NCBI RefSeq assembly: GCF_030009775.1
Contig: NZ_JASCTH010000009.1
Coordinates: 225,591-289,590 of the forward strand
Length of the DNA stretch: 64,000 nucleotides
Direction of reading: 5' to 3'
Origin: Actinoplanes sandaracinus
Lineage (GTDB): Bacteria > Actinomycetota > Actinomycetes > Mycobacteriales > Micromonosporaceae
Position 1 is the first letter of the stretch. Every line of letters begins with the position of its first letter. The notes under the pieces were generated by a model. The model was given only the letters and a program-made list of their open reading frames with translations. It was not told where the DNA came from and did not search any database. Positions 8,293-16,717 of the stretch are shown here, in pieces. A program made the position numbers and the translations under genes.

Positions 8293-9492
8293 CTAGACGC
8301 TCTCATATCGCTTTCCGAAGCGCGCAGTACGCGCGTCCATACCTTCCGTGGCGATTTCGATCACCGTGAGGCGGCGGCCGAGCGCCTGCCCGGGCAGTTC
8401 GACGAGGCGGTGACCGGCCCAGGCTGCGCCGAGTGCGCCGGCCGTGAAGGCGACCGCGATGAGCAGCGGCTGGTCGAAGAGCCGGTTCATCACAGCGAGT
8501 ACCGGAATGTGAAGCAGATAGAGCGAATAGCTGACTGTCCCGAGCCATCCGAGGACGGCCGGCACACGCCGGTCCCGGAGCACGAACGCGATCGCGAACG
8601 TCCCCGCGACGGCCGCCGCCACTCCCGGTTCGAGATGGACCGCGACTCCGGCGCACACCAGGGCGAGACTCATCGCCGCGACCGGGCGCCCGATCTGCCG
8701 GTGCTGCAGCCGGTAGATCACGGTCCCGGCGAACAGAACCGCGAGCATCTGGACGGCCTGCGCCGATGACGCGCTGGTCACCTGATCGCTGGCATGGCCG
8801 TTGAGAAGCGGCAGGGCGGTCGCGCAGATCCCGCCGGCCGCGGCCGCCAGCACCAGACGCCTCCGGCCAGTGAGGTACGCGCAGAGCCCGCCGGCCAGAA
8901 GCACCAGGACCGCCACCGCCGTGATCCGGCGCTGCCCCGCTCCCGCGCCGAACAGGTCCCCCGGCAGCGCCGCCCCGGCGCCGAGCGCGGCAGCCGTGAG
9001 CCCGGCCGCCCACCAGGCGCTGACACGGTGCCGTCGCCAGGCGAACAGCCCCGCCACGATCAGGTAGAAGACCATCTCGAAGGACAGGGTCCAGAAGGGC
9101 CGGAGAACCCCGCGGGTGCCGGTCAGATCCTGCAACATGGTGAGGTGCCCGGCGATCGTGGCCGTCGTCTCCGCGCCGAGCTGCCCGGGCAGGCGCACCA
9201 CCCCGGCCGCGCCGAGAGCGAGCCCGGCCACGACGGCGAGGAGATAGGCGGGGTAGATCCGGAAGATCCGCCCGATCCAGAACCGGCGCAGCGAACCGTG
9301 CCGCTCCAGGCTCATCGGAATGACGTAGCCGCTGACCAGGAAGAACAGCAGGACGCCGTACTTTCCCAGGTCGAAGATCTCGAAGAGGCGCAGGTGCCGC
9401 TCGGAGCCGAGGACGACGGGACTGAGGTGGAACACGGCGACGGTGACCGCGGCCCAGCCGCGTAGTGCGTCGAGCCAGGCGAGACGGGTCAT
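8293..9492 (-). CDS. Acyltransferase 3 (OafA/YrhL-like) integral membrane protein
   Basis: The 399-residue protein has about ten hydrophobic helices and the acyltransferase-3 signature: LDALRGWAAVTVAVFHLS near the N terminus with the conserved His, then an FFLVSGYVIPMSL segment with the SGYVI block, and RIFRIYPAYLLAV. Such enzymes move acyl groups onto extracellular sugars or lipids in the membrane; the acceptor is unknown. A 16-bp perfect hairpin separates it from mpa, and dop begins 47 bp downstream on the same strand, so it may read into dop. It is not part of the usual mpa-dop-pup arrangement. Confidence 0.92.
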   Translation of the reverse strand: MTRLAWLDALRGWAAVTVAVFHLSPVVLGSERHLRLFEIFDLGKYGVLLFFLVSGYVIPMSLERHGSLRRFWIGRIFRIYPAYLLAVVAGLALGAAGVVRLPGQLGAETTATIAGHLTMLQDLTGTRGVLRPFWTLSFEMVFYLIVAGLFAWRRHRVSAWWAAGLTAAALGAGAALPGDLFGAGAGQRRITAVAVLVLLAGGLCAYLTGRRRLVLAAAAGGICATALPLLNGHASDQVTSASSAQAVQMLAVLFAGTVIYRLQHRQIGRPVAAMSLALVCAGVAVHLEPGVAAAVAGTFAIAFVLRDRRVPAVLGWLGTVSYSLYLLHIPVLAVMNRLFDQPLLIAVAFTAGALGAAWAGHRLVELPGQALGRRLTVIEIATEGMDARTARFGKRYESV

Positions 9493-9505
9493 AACCGATG
9501 AACGA

Positions 9506-9541
9506 GGGCGGGGCCGGAGGGTTTCCCCTCCGGCCCCGCCC
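9506..9541 (-). terminator. Strong hairpin terminator after mpa
   Basis: A perfect 16-bp stem (GGGCGGGGCCGGAGGG and its complement) with a TTTC loop starts eight bases past the mpa stop codon. It should end mpa transcription before the acyltransferase gene. No T-tract follows. Confidence 0.75.
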
Positions 9542-9549
9542 CGTGGCGA

Positions 9550-11331
9550 TTACAGGTACTGGCCGGTGTTGCTGGCGGTCTCGATGGACCGGCCGGCCTC
9601 GGCGCCCTTGCCACCGGAGACGAGCGTGCGGATGTAGACGATCCGCTCGCCCTTCTTGCCGGAGATGCGCGCCCAGTCGTCGGGGTTGGTGGTGTTCGGC
9701 AGGTCCTCGTTCTCCCGGAACTCGTCGACGCAGCTGTCGAGCAGATGCTGCAGCCGGAGGCCCTTCTTGCCGGAGGTGAGGAACTCCTTGATCGCCATCT
9801 TCTTGCCGCGGTCGACGATGTTCTGGATCATCGCGCCGGAGTTGAAGTCCTTGAAGTACAGGACCTCCTTGTCACCGTTGGCGTAGGTGACCTCCAGGAA
9901 GCGGTTCTCCTCGGTCTCCGTGTACATCCGCAGGACGACCGCCTCGATCATGGCGGCGACCGTGGCGTCCCGGTTGCCGCCGTGCTCGGTGAGGTCGTCC
10001 CCACTGAGCGGCAGTTCCGAGAGGATGTACTTGGCGAAGATGTCCTTCGCCGCCTCAGCGTCCGGGCGCTCGATCTTGATCTTCACATCGAGACGGCCGG
10101 GGCGCAGGATGGCCGGGTCGATCATGTCTTCCCGGTTGGAGGCGCCGATGACGATCACGTTCTCCAGGCCCTCGACACCGTCGATCTCGCTGAGAAGCTG
10201 CGGGACGATGGTGTTCTCGACATCGCTGGAGACGCCGGAACCACGGGTCCGGAAGATCGAGTCCATCTCGTCGAAGAACACGATCACCGGGGTGCCCTCG
10301 CCGGCCTTCTCACGGGCCCGCTGGAAGACCAGGCGGATGTGCCGCTCGGTCTCGCCCACGTACTTGTTCAGCAGCTCCGGACCCTTGATGTTGAGGAAGT
10401 AGCTGGTGTGCTTCTCCTCACCACGCCGCTCGGCGATCTTCTTGGCCAGTGAGTTGGCCACCGCCTTCGCGATCAGGGTCTTGCCGCAGCCGGGCGGGCC
10501 GTAGAGCAGGATGCCCTTCGGCGGCCGCAACTGGTGCTCCCGGAACAGGTCGGCGTGCAGGAACGGCAGCTCGACCGCGTCGCGGATCTGCTCGATCTGC
10601 GAGTGCAGGCCACCGATGTCGGAGTAGTCGACGTCGGGGACCTCCTCGAGGACGAGTTCCTCGACCTCGCTCTTCGGAATCCGCTCATAGGCGTACGCCG
10701 AGCGCGGCTCGATCATCAGCGAGTCGCCGGCGCGCAGCTTGGTGATATCGAGCGAGTCGGCGAGGAAGACGATGCGTTCCTCGTCGGAGTGCGACATCAC
10801 CAGTGCCCGGTCGCGGGGACCGCCGGACGGGTTGTCCAGGATCTCCTTGAGCAGGACCACCTCGCCGGTGCGCTCGAACCCGAACGCGTCGACGACGTTG
10901 AGCGCGTCGTTCAGCAGGACCTCCTGGCCCCGCTGAAGCTCGTCGGCCGCGAGCGACGGTGAGACCGCCACCCGCAGCTTGCGGCCGCCGGTGAACACGT
11001 CCACCGTGCCGTCCTCGTGCGCTGACAGGAAAACGCCGTAGCCGCTGGGCGGCTGGGCGAGCCGGTCAATCTCTTCCTTGAGAGTGACGATCTGGGCGCG
11101 GGCTTCCTTGAGGGTCGCCACGAGCCGCTCGTTGTTCTCGGTCACTCGGGAGAGCTGCGCCTGCGTTGCCGCGAGCCGTTCCTCGAGCTGCCGGACGTGT
11201 CGGGGGCTCTCGGTCAACTTCCTCCGCACCAGAGCGAGTTCCTCTTGCAGGAACGCGACCTGACTCGAGAGATCGTTGGCCTCTTTCTCCCATCGTGCGG
11301 CGCGGGAGTCCGCTTCGTCGCTACGTGCCAC
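9550..11331 (-). CDS. mpa: Proteasome-associated AAA ATPase Mpa/ARC
   Basis: Mpa forms hexamers that bind Pup, unfold the tagged protein and thread it into the 20S core. The 593 residues are an N-terminal coiled coil that recognises Pup (about 15-95), tandem OB domains (about 96-235), and one AAA module with Walker A GPPGCGKT at 278-285 and Walker B VIVFFDEMD at 349-357. The extreme C terminus is GQYL, the motif that docks into the alpha ring. The GTG start is preceded by GGGGAGG. A TAGTGT box at 11369-11374 is the likely promoter, divergent from the ferredoxin gene. Confidence 0.97.
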   Translation of the reverse strand: MARSDEADSRAARWEKEANDLSSQVAFLQEELALVRRKLTESPRHVRQLEERLAATQAQLSRVTENNERLVATLKEARAQIVTLKEEIDRLAQPPSGYGVFLSAHEDGTVDVFTGGRKLRVAVSPSLAADELQRGQEVLLNDALNVVDAFGFERTGEVVLLKEILDNPSGGPRDRALVMSHSDEERIVFLADSLDITKLRAGDSLMIEPRSAYAYERIPKSEVEELVLEEVPDVDYSDIGGLHSQIEQIRDAVELPFLHADLFREHQLRPPKGILLYGPPGCGKTLIAKAVANSLAKKIAERRGEEKHTSYFLNIKGPELLNKYVGETERHIRLVFQRAREKAGEGTPVIVFFDEMDSIFRTRGSGVSSDVENTIVPQLLSEIDGVEGLENVIVIGASNREDMIDPAILRPGRLDVKIKIERPDAEAAKDIFAKYILSELPLSGDDLTEHGGNRDATVAAMIEAVVLRMYTETEENRFLEVTYANGDKEVLYFKDFNSGAMIQNIVDRGKKMAIKEFLTSGKKGLRLQHLLDSCVDEFRENEDLPNTTNPDDWARISGKKGERIVYIRTLVSGGKGAEAGRSIETASNTGQYL

Positions 11332-11368
11332 GTCCCACCTCCCCGGGGGGCTCGAACGTCTTGGTTCA

Positions 11369-11374
11369 ACACTA
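11369..11374 (-). promoter_or_regulatory. -10 box for mpa
   Basis: TAGTGT on the minus strand lies 37 bases upstream of the mpa GTG, giving a short leader that includes the GGGGAGG ribosome site. Confidence 0.45.
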
Positions 11375-11505
11375 GCCGTTCAGAAACCGTTTTTGACCCA
11401 TGCAACACCCTCGTCACCGACTCTTGATCGATTGGTGCGACCGCACCTGAGCCGGTCGGACAGAGTTCCGGTACCGTCGGGCCTCACCGGTTGTGGGAGG
11501 TAGAC

Positions 11506-11796
11506 GTGTCCGCTGACACTGATGAGCTGCGGGTCTGGATCGATCAGGACCTGTGCACCGGTGACGGACTCTGCGTTCAGTACGCCCCGGAAGTGTTCGA
11601 ACTGGACATCGACGGCTTGGCGTACGTGAAAGACGACACCGGCGAGTTGCTCCAGGCGCCCGGGGTCCGGGCCGGTGTGCCGGCGCGGCTGTTGCTGGAG
11701 GTCATCGATTCGGCCAAGGAGTGCCCCGGCGACTGTATCCACGTCGTGCGGGTGGCCGACGACGTGGAGGTCGCCGGCCCCGACGCGCTGGAGTGA
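11506..11796 (+). CDS. Ferredoxin, 3Fe-4S/4Fe-4S single cluster
   Basis: The 96-residue acidic protein begins at GTG 11506, five bases after GGGAGG. It has the ferredoxin pattern WIDQDLCTGDGLCVQYAPEVF, with Cys-x5-Cys, and a distal ECPGDCIHV block with two more cysteines, followed by an acidic tail. This fits small ferredoxins that carry electrons to cytochromes P450 or similar oxidoreductases in the cytosol, although no P450 is nearby. A ferredoxin gene next to mpa/arc also occurs in other actinobacteria as I recall. The upstream TACCGT at about 11472 is a likely -10 box. Confidence 0.9.
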   Translation: MSADTDELRVWIDQDLCTGDGLCVQYAPEVFELDIDGLAYVKDDTGELLQAPGVRAGVPARLLLEVIDSAKECPGDCIHVVRVADDVEVAGPDALE

Positions 11797-11860
11797 GCTC
11801 CGCCCGGCGGCGAGGCGGGCGCCGCCCGCGGGAGTGAGCTCCGCCCGGCGGCGATGCGGG
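11790..11860. repeat. Direct repeat at the ferredoxin stop codon
   Basis: A 30-base segment beginning GGAGTGAGCTCCGCCCGGCG occurs at 11790 and again at 11831 with one mismatch, a period of 41 bases. The first copy contains the last codon and stop of the ferredoxin gene; a third stub GGAGTGA appears at about 11878. It looks like a local tandem duplication. Confidence 0.75.
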
Positions 11861-11895
11861 GCGCCTCCGCCGGCGCTGGAGTGAAGGTGAATGAA

Positions 11896-12486
11896 TTACA
11901 GGGTGGGGCGCCCGACCAGCGACGCCACCACCCGGGAGAACTCCTCCAGCCGGGCGATCTGCCCCGCCCCGCCGTCGTCCAGCGTCTTGCCGAACCGCAG
12001 CGCGTCGTGCCGCAGCGGGGCCCGGCCCTCGTCCTCGCCCACACCGGGCGGGGGCACCGCGTCGTCGACCGAACTGAGCAGCAGATAGACGTCGATACTG
12101 TCGACCCGGGCCTGCCCGTTCGACGTGCGGGTGAGCCGCCGACGGCAGCCCACCTCGGTGACCGTGGACAGCGGCACCACCCGCAACGACGACGTCATCG
12201 CGCCGACCGGGCCGTCGCCGGGCGCCACGTCCTCGCCGTGCCACAGCACCAGGCGGCTGCCGTCACAGACCACGACCTCCTGCCACACCCCGTTCACCTC
12301 GTTGACGAAGCGCTCCAGGGTGAAGCACAGCACCTGCGCGCCGCGCAGCACGCCGAAGAGGGCCTCCAGGGCCACCTCGGGGTCGCGCAGGTAGGCACGG
12401 GCCGCGGAGTCCAGGTCAGGATAGGGCGACCAGTCCGGAAAGACCGCCGGCATCTCGTTGCTGCCACCGAACGGTGGAGAACTCAT
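11896..12486 (-). CDS. Conserved hypothetical protein, DUF5998-like
   Basis: The 196-residue protein starts at ATG 12486, eight bases after AGGAG. An N-terminal helical part (PEVALEALFGVLRG) is followed by beta-rich sequence with VVVCDGSRLVLWHGED and SSLRVVPLSTVTEVG, then a C-terminal helix with LEEFSRVVASL. The layout resembles DUF5998 proteins, judged from memory, though the match is not strong. It follows trmI by 62 bp on the same strand, and a similar unnamed gene sits near trmI in mycobacteria. No catalytic motif is visible, so the function is unknown. Confidence 0.8.
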   Translation of the reverse strand: MSSPPFGGSNEMPAVFPDWSPYPDLDSAARAYLRDPEVALEALFGVLRGAQVLCFTLERFVNEVNGVWQEVVVCDGSRLVLWHGEDVAPGDGPVGAMTSSLRVVPLSTVTEVGCRRRLTRTSNGQARVDSIDVYLLLSSVDDAVPPPGVGEDEGRAPLRHDALRFGKTLDDGGAGQIARLEEFSRVVASLVGRPTL

Positions 12487-12548
12487 CGCGCCACTCCTGT
12501 CGTCCCGATCGGAAACCCATCGAAACCTATCGGACCCGGTCGGGACGG

Positions 12549-13487
12549 TCACTCACCGGTCTGCTCCTCGCGCTGTGCCGCCAGGGCGGCCAGCGTCGCC
12601 TTGCGGGCCGCGTACGCCTCGGCGCCCTTGCTCGGTTTGCGGCGCCGCGGCGGCGCGGTGACGCCGGGGGCGAGCTTGCGCGCCGACACCAGGAACGCGG
12701 TGTGCGCGATCATGCGGTGGTCCGGCCGGACCGCCAGCCCGTCGGCGTGCCAGTCGCGCACCAGCGACTCCCAGGCCCGCGGCTCGGTCCAGCCGCCCCG
12801 CTCACGCAGCGCCTCGACCAGCTCGGACAACTGCGGAGTGGTCGCCACATAACCGACGAAGACGCCGCCCGGGATGAGCGACTTCTCGACCATGTCGAGA
12901 GCCTCCCACGGGGTCAGCATGTCCAGGACGATCCGGTCGAAGCCGGTGATGTCGTTGTCGGCCACGTCACCGTTGTGCAGATGCCAGGCCGGGTGCGGGC
13001 CACCGAAGAACGCCTCCACGTTCTTCCGGGCGATCGCCGCGAAGTCGTCGCGCAGCTCATAGCTGTGGACCTCGCCGGAACTGCCGACGGCCCGCAGCAG
13101 CGAGCAGGTCAGCGCGCCCGAACCGGCACCGGCCTCGAGGACCTTCGCGCCGGGGAAGACGTCGCCCATCGCGACGATCTGCGCCGCGTCCTTCGGGTAG
13201 ATCACCTGCGCGCCGCGCGGCATCGACAGCACGTAGTCGCTGAGCAGCGGGCGCAACGCGAGGTACGCGGTGCCGCTGGCCGCGGTGATGACGCTGCCGT
13301 CGGGCAGGCCGATCAGCTCGTCGTGCGACATCGCGCCGCGGTGCGTGTGGAACGCCTTGCCGGGTTCCAGCACGATCGTGTGCATCCGCCCTTTCGGGTC
13401 GGTGAGCTGAACGCGGTCGCCCGCCCGGAACGGTCCGCGGTGCGCGGGCACCGAGTCGTCGACGACGGTGGCTGGGGTTGTGGTCAC
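12549..13487 (-). CDS. trmI: tRNA (adenine-58-N1)-methyltransferase TrmI
   Basis: TrmI methylates N1 of A58 in the T-loop of tRNAs using SAM and works as a tetramer. With GTG 13487 the protein has 312 residues. The N-terminal beta domain spans about 15-100, with RGAQVIYPKDAAQI; the SAM-binding motif VLEAGAGSGALT is at about 116-127; and DRIVLDMLTPWE holds the catalytic aspartate. A basic C-terminal tail (PPRRRKPSKG) follows. The longer open frame overlaps the M50 protease gene and is not conserved. It is ten bases downstream of that gene and probably co-transcribed. Confidence 0.95.
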   Translation of the reverse strand: MTTTPATVVDDSVPAHRGPFRAGDRVQLTDPKGRMHTIVLEPGKAFHTHRGAMSHDELIGLPDGSVITAASGTAYLALRPLLSDYVLSMPRGAQVIYPKDAAQIVAMGDVFPGAKVLEAGAGSGALTCSLLRAVGSSGEVHSYELRDDFAAIARKNVEAFFGGPHPAWHLHNGDVADNDITGFDRIVLDMLTPWEALDMVEKSLIPGGVFVGYVATTPQLSELVEALRERGGWTEPRAWESLVRDWHADGLAVRPDHRMIAHTAFLVSARKLAPGVTAPPRRRKPSKGAEAYAARKATLAALAAQREEQTGE

Positions 13488-13497
13488 TGATCTTCTC

Positions 13498-14682
13498 TCA
13501 GGAGTGCTGATTTCGGCTCGCCCGCCGCGGTTCCAGCACGGCGGCCACGTCGGCGACCCGCAGGACGCCCACGACATCCTCGCCTGCGGTCACCAGGTAC
13601 TGCGCACCCGGGTGGGCCTGCAGGGCGCGGATCACCTGCTCACCGGTCAGTCCGAGCGGCAGCGTGGTCAGCGCGTCACGGGACCGGGCCACGCTCTCCA
13701 CGCTCACCCAGGGCCGCCGGTCGACCGGAACGCGCTCGGCGGCGACCGGATCGACCAGCGCGGTGAGGCTACCCGCCGAGTCCGCGACCGCCAGCACCAC
13801 GTCCGGCCGTGGGTCCTCGGCGCGGCGCCGCTGCGCCTCACCCAGCGGCGTGCCGGCGGGCACCGCCAGCAGCGGCCGGACCAGTGTGCCCAGGTCGACC
13901 ATCGGAAACCGCCCGGTCATCCGCCCCAGCCGGATCGACTGGCCCGCGCCCTGCCACAGGGTCAGCGCCACCAGCAGCACGAAGACCAGCCCCAGCACGG
14001 TGATCAGGCCCGCCTGATGGAGCACCACGGTCACCGCCGTGGTGACCAGCGCCAGCACCCGGCCGGACCAGCCGGCCACCACCGTCGCCCGGTTCCGGTC
14101 CTTCAGCACCGCCCAGAGCAGCGCCCGCAGCGCCCGGCCACCGTCCAGCGGCAGCCCCGGCAGCACGTTGAAGAGGGCCACCAGCACGTTGCTCAGCGCC
14201 AGCTGGAAGGCGATCTCCCCGGCCACGGTGCGGTCCGGCAGCAGCCAGGCGGCCACCGTCGCGATCCCGCCGAGCAGCAGCGACACCGCCGGCCCGGCCA
14301 GCGAGACCAGGGCGTCCACCCGCGGGACCGGAGCGTCACGGTCCATCTCGGTCCAGCCGCTGAGCAGTTCCAGAGTGATCCGGCGCACGCCGATGCCGAA
14401 CCGGCGGGCGGTCAGCGCGTGCCCCAGCTCATGCAACAGCACCGAGCCGACCAGACAGACCACGAAACCCAGGCCGACGACGTACGCCCAGGGCTGCGCC
14501 AACCCGAGCTCGGCGCGGGCATAGTTGCCGTAGACCACCGTGACCAGCACCGCGAGCAGCAGCATCGAGGCGTTCGCATGCACCGGAATGCCGGCGACGT
14601 GCCCCACCGGCCGCCCGAACCCCGGCGACGGTGACGGCTGCGGACCCCCGGACGGGCCCCGCGGTGCTCGGCTCTGCTCCAC
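13498..14682 (-). CDS. Site-2 protease-like M50 metallopeptidase with CBS domains
   Basis: This 394-residue membrane protein has zinc-binding HELGH at 84-88 in a hydrophobic helix and the second-site motif NVLPGLPLDGGRAL (about 164-177), as in intramembrane site-2 proteases. After about six membrane helices there is a cytosolic pair of CBS-like motifs ending VTAGEDVVGVLRVADVAAVL. The family cleaves membrane-bound regulators; the substrate here is unknown. The GTG start has no Shine-Dalgarno but has TAGCAT seven bases upstream. It heads a run with trmI and the DUF5998-like gene and is divergent from the RecB-like nuclease. Confidence 0.92.
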   Translation of the reverse strand: MEQSRAPRGPSGGPQPSPSPGFGRPVGHVAGIPVHANASMLLLAVLVTVVYGNYARAELGLAQPWAYVVGLGFVVCLVGSVLLHELGHALTARRFGIGVRRITLELLSGWTEMDRDAPVPRVDALVSLAGPAVSLLLGGIATVAAWLLPDRTVAGEIAFQLALSNVLVALFNVLPGLPLDGGRALRALLWAVLKDRNRATVVAGWSGRVLALVTTAVTVVLHQAGLITVLGLVFVLLVALTLWQGAGQSIRLGRMTGRFPMVDLGTLVRPLLAVPAGTPLGEAQRRRAEDPRPDVVLAVADSAGSLTALVDPVAAERVPVDRRPWVSVESVARSRDALTTLPLGLTGEQVIRALQAHPGAQYLVTAGEDVVGVLRVADVAAVLEPRRASRNQHS

Positions 14683-14689
14683 GCGATCG

Positions 14690-14695
14690 ATGCTA
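14690..14695 (-). promoter_or_regulatory. -10 box of the leaderless M50 peptidase gene
   Basis: TAGCAT on the minus strand is seven bases from the GTG start, with no ribosome site between. Confidence 0.6.
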
Positions 14696-14746
14696 CGGAC
14701 ACGCCCGCACCGGACCCACCCCGCATTTTTCGTCGTACCTCTGGCC

Positions 14747-14752
14747 TAGCCT
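14747..14752 (+). promoter_or_regulatory. -10 box of the leaderless RecB-like gene
   Basis: TAGCCT is followed by seven bases (CTGTGAC) and then the ATG at 14760. It forms a compact divergent promoter pair with the M50 peptidase gene. Confidence 0.65.
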
Positions 14753-14759
14753 CTGTGAC

Positions 14760-15881
14760 ATGACGGCGTTCTCTCCCACGGCGGCCCAGCCGGTCTCCCC
14801 GCCTCCACAGCCCGGCGACCCGGCCCCCGGCGACGCCCCCGACCCGGGGCCCGGCCGGAGCCGGCGCCCGGAGACCCCGGCCGGGCCGTCGCTGTCGCCC
14901 TCACGGGCCGCCGACTTCAAGACCTGCCCGCTGCTGTTCCGCTTCCGCACCGTCGACAAGCTGCCCGAGACGCCGTCGGCCGACCAGGTCCGCGGCACGC
15001 TGGTGCACGCCGTCCTGGAGCGCCTGTTCGACCTGCCGGCCGCCGAGCGCACGCCGGAGTCCGCGGCCGCCCTGGTCGCCCCCGAGTGGGACCGGCTGAT
15101 CACCGCCGAGCCGGCCCTGGCCGTTCTGTTCAACGGCGAGCCACCAGCTCAGGACCGCCCGGCCCCGGCCCCTCGGCGGGCCGACTCCGGCGCGATGCGT
15201 GATCCCGCCGCGGTCGAGGCCGAGATCGACGCGACCGGGCAGGCCGCCCTCATCGACGTTCCGGCCGGCGAGGAAGAGGCCGCCCGGATCGCCGCTTTCC
15301 TCGCCGGAGCCACCGACCTGCTGGCTGGCTACTTCGCGGTGGAGGACCCGCGCCGCCTGCAGCCCGCCGAGCGGGAGACCCTGATCTCCACGACGATCGG
15401 CGACGAGCTGTTGCTGCGCGGTTACATCGACCGGCTCGACGTCTCCCCCGCCGGCGACCTCCGGGTGGTCGACTACAAGACCGGCGGCGCGCCCCGCGAG
15501 GCGTTCGAGGGCCGGGCGCTGTTCCAGCTCAAGTTCTACGCCCTGGTGCTGTGGCGTGCCCGGGGCGTCGTCCCCCGAGCCTTGCGCCTGCTCTATCTGA
15601 AGGACGCCGAGGCCCTCGACTACAGCCCCGACCCGGGCGAGCTGGAGCGCTTCGAGCGCACCCTGATCGCCCTGTCCCACGCGATCGAGCGCGCCAAACG
15701 CGATCGCGACTTCCGCCCGAAACCGAGCCGTCTCTGCGGCTGGTGCAGCCACCAGAGCCTGTGCCCCGAGTTCGGCGGCACCCCGCCGCCCTTCCCCGAG
15801 AGCGCCCCGGCCGTCGATGTCACCGCCGACCAGGAGCCCGACCGGGTCGGCACCGTCCTCCGGGACGGTCCCCTTGGCTGA
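14760..15881 (+). CDS. RecB-like PD-(D/E)XK nuclease with Fe-S cluster
   Basis: The 373-residue protein has a disordered Pro-rich N terminus (1-45) and a RecB/AddB-type nuclease domain. The catalytic core is YIDRLD (D225) and VVDYKTG with D238 and K240. Four cysteines, C56 in FKTCPLLF and C326, C329 and C335 in LCGWCSHQSLC, match the iron-sulphur staple of AddB/RecB-like nucleases. It is expected to cut DNA during repair. The equivalent gene lies beside trmI in M. tuberculosis (Rv2119), as I recall. I chose the ATG at 14760 because of the TAGCCT box; the longer frame runs back into the M50 gene. Confidence 0.93.
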   Translation: MTAFSPTAAQPVSPPPQPGDPAPGDAPDPGPGRSRRPETPAGPSLSPSRAADFKTCPLLFRFRTVDKLPETPSADQVRGTLVHAVLERLFDLPAAERTPESAAALVAPEWDRLITAEPALAVLFNGEPPAQDRPAPAPRRADSGAMRDPAAVEAEIDATGQAALIDVPAGEEEAARIAAFLAGATDLLAGYFAVEDPRRLQPAERETLISTTIGDELLLRGYIDRLDVSPAGDLRVVDYKTGGAPREAFEGRALFQLKFYALVLWRARGVVPRALRLLYLKDAEALDYSPDPGELERFERTLIALSHAIERAKRDRDFRPKPSRLCGWCSHQSLCPEFGGTPPPFPESAPAVDVTADQEPDRVGTVLRDGPLG

Positions 15882-15953
15882 CGCCCCGCACCGCACCGGC
15901 GCCTCCGGCGGACGTCAGCGGGCCGGCTTCGCTCGCAGGCGGCGGGCCGCGCG

Positions 15954-16628
15954 GTGACCAGGCCCCTGCGCGTGCTGGTCGCGGACGCCGCTCCGCTTCA
16001 GCGTGCCGGCCTCCGGGCGGTCCTCGGCTCCGCGCCACCGGAGATCGTCGTCGCCGGGGAGGCCGGTGACGGGGTGGAAGCGGTCGACCTGGCACGACGG
16101 CTGCTCCCCGACGTGCTGATCACCGAGGTCGCGCTTCCCCGGGTGGACGGCCTGGCCGTGACCCGGGCGGTCACCGAGGCACGGCTGGCGGTCCGGGTGC
16201 TGGTCATGACCGAGCGCGACACCGACGACGAGGTGGTGGCCGCCATCGCCGCCGGAGCCGCCGGTTATCTCTGCAAGGACGCGCCACACGACGATCTGAT
16301 CGCCGCCGTCCGCGCCGTCGCGGTGGGCGGCGCCGTCATCGCCCCCGCGGTGCTGGCCCGGGTCCTGACCCGTCTCGCCAGTGTGCTGCCGCCGGTCGCC
16401 GACGGCACACCGATCTCCCGGCTCAAGCCGCTGACCGGCCGCGAACGCGAGGTTCTGGTGCATGTGGCGCGCGGCCGCACCAACAGCGAGATCGCCGCGA
16501 TCCTCGGCGTCAGCGAGACCACGGTGAAGACCCACGTCGGCCACGTCCTGACCAAGTTGCGCCTGCGCGACCGGACCCAGGCGGTCGTCCTCGCCTACGA
16601 GACGGGCCTGGTCCGCCCCGGCGTCTGA
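15954..16628 (+). CDS. NarL/LuxR-type response regulator with Glu at the phospho-site
   Basis: The 224-residue protein has a receiver domain (about 5-120) and a LuxR/GerE helix-turn-helix (about 155-215, LTGREREVLVHVARGRTNSEIA). The receiver is atypical. The phosphoacceptor position in PDVLITEVALPRVDG is E58, not Asp, and the acidic pair near the N terminus is D11-A12 instead of Asp-Asp. Switch T86 and K108 are kept. Normal Asp-phosphotransfer is therefore unlikely; the Glu may mimic the phosphorylated state. No histidine kinase is adjacent. It starts at GTG, 72 bp after the nuclease gene. Confidence 0.92.
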   Translation: MTRPLRVLVADAAPLQRAGLRAVLGSAPPEIVVAGEAGDGVEAVDLARRLLPDVLITEVALPRVDGLAVTRAVTEARLAVRVLVMTERDTDDEVVAAIAAGAAGYLCKDAPHDDLIAAVRAVAVGGAVIAPAVLARVLTRLASVLPPVADGTPISRLKPLTGREREVLVHVARGRTNSEIAAILGVSETTVKTHVGHVLTKLRLRDRTQAVVLAYETGLVRPGV

Positions 16629-16637
16629 GCCCCTTGC

Positions 16638-16668
16638 GGCTTCGGCATCTGGCACGGGCGCCGAAGCC
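16638..16668. terminator. Convergent hairpin terminator
   Basis: GGCTTCGGC and GCCGAAGCC form a perfect 9-bp stem around a 13-nt loop, starting ten bases after the LuxR stop codon and before the stop of the minus-strand HAD gene. Confidence 0.6.
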
Positions 16669-16717
16669 GGACCGCGGGGGCGCTGGGAACAGCGGCGTCC
16701 CCGCGGCGTCGGCCGGA

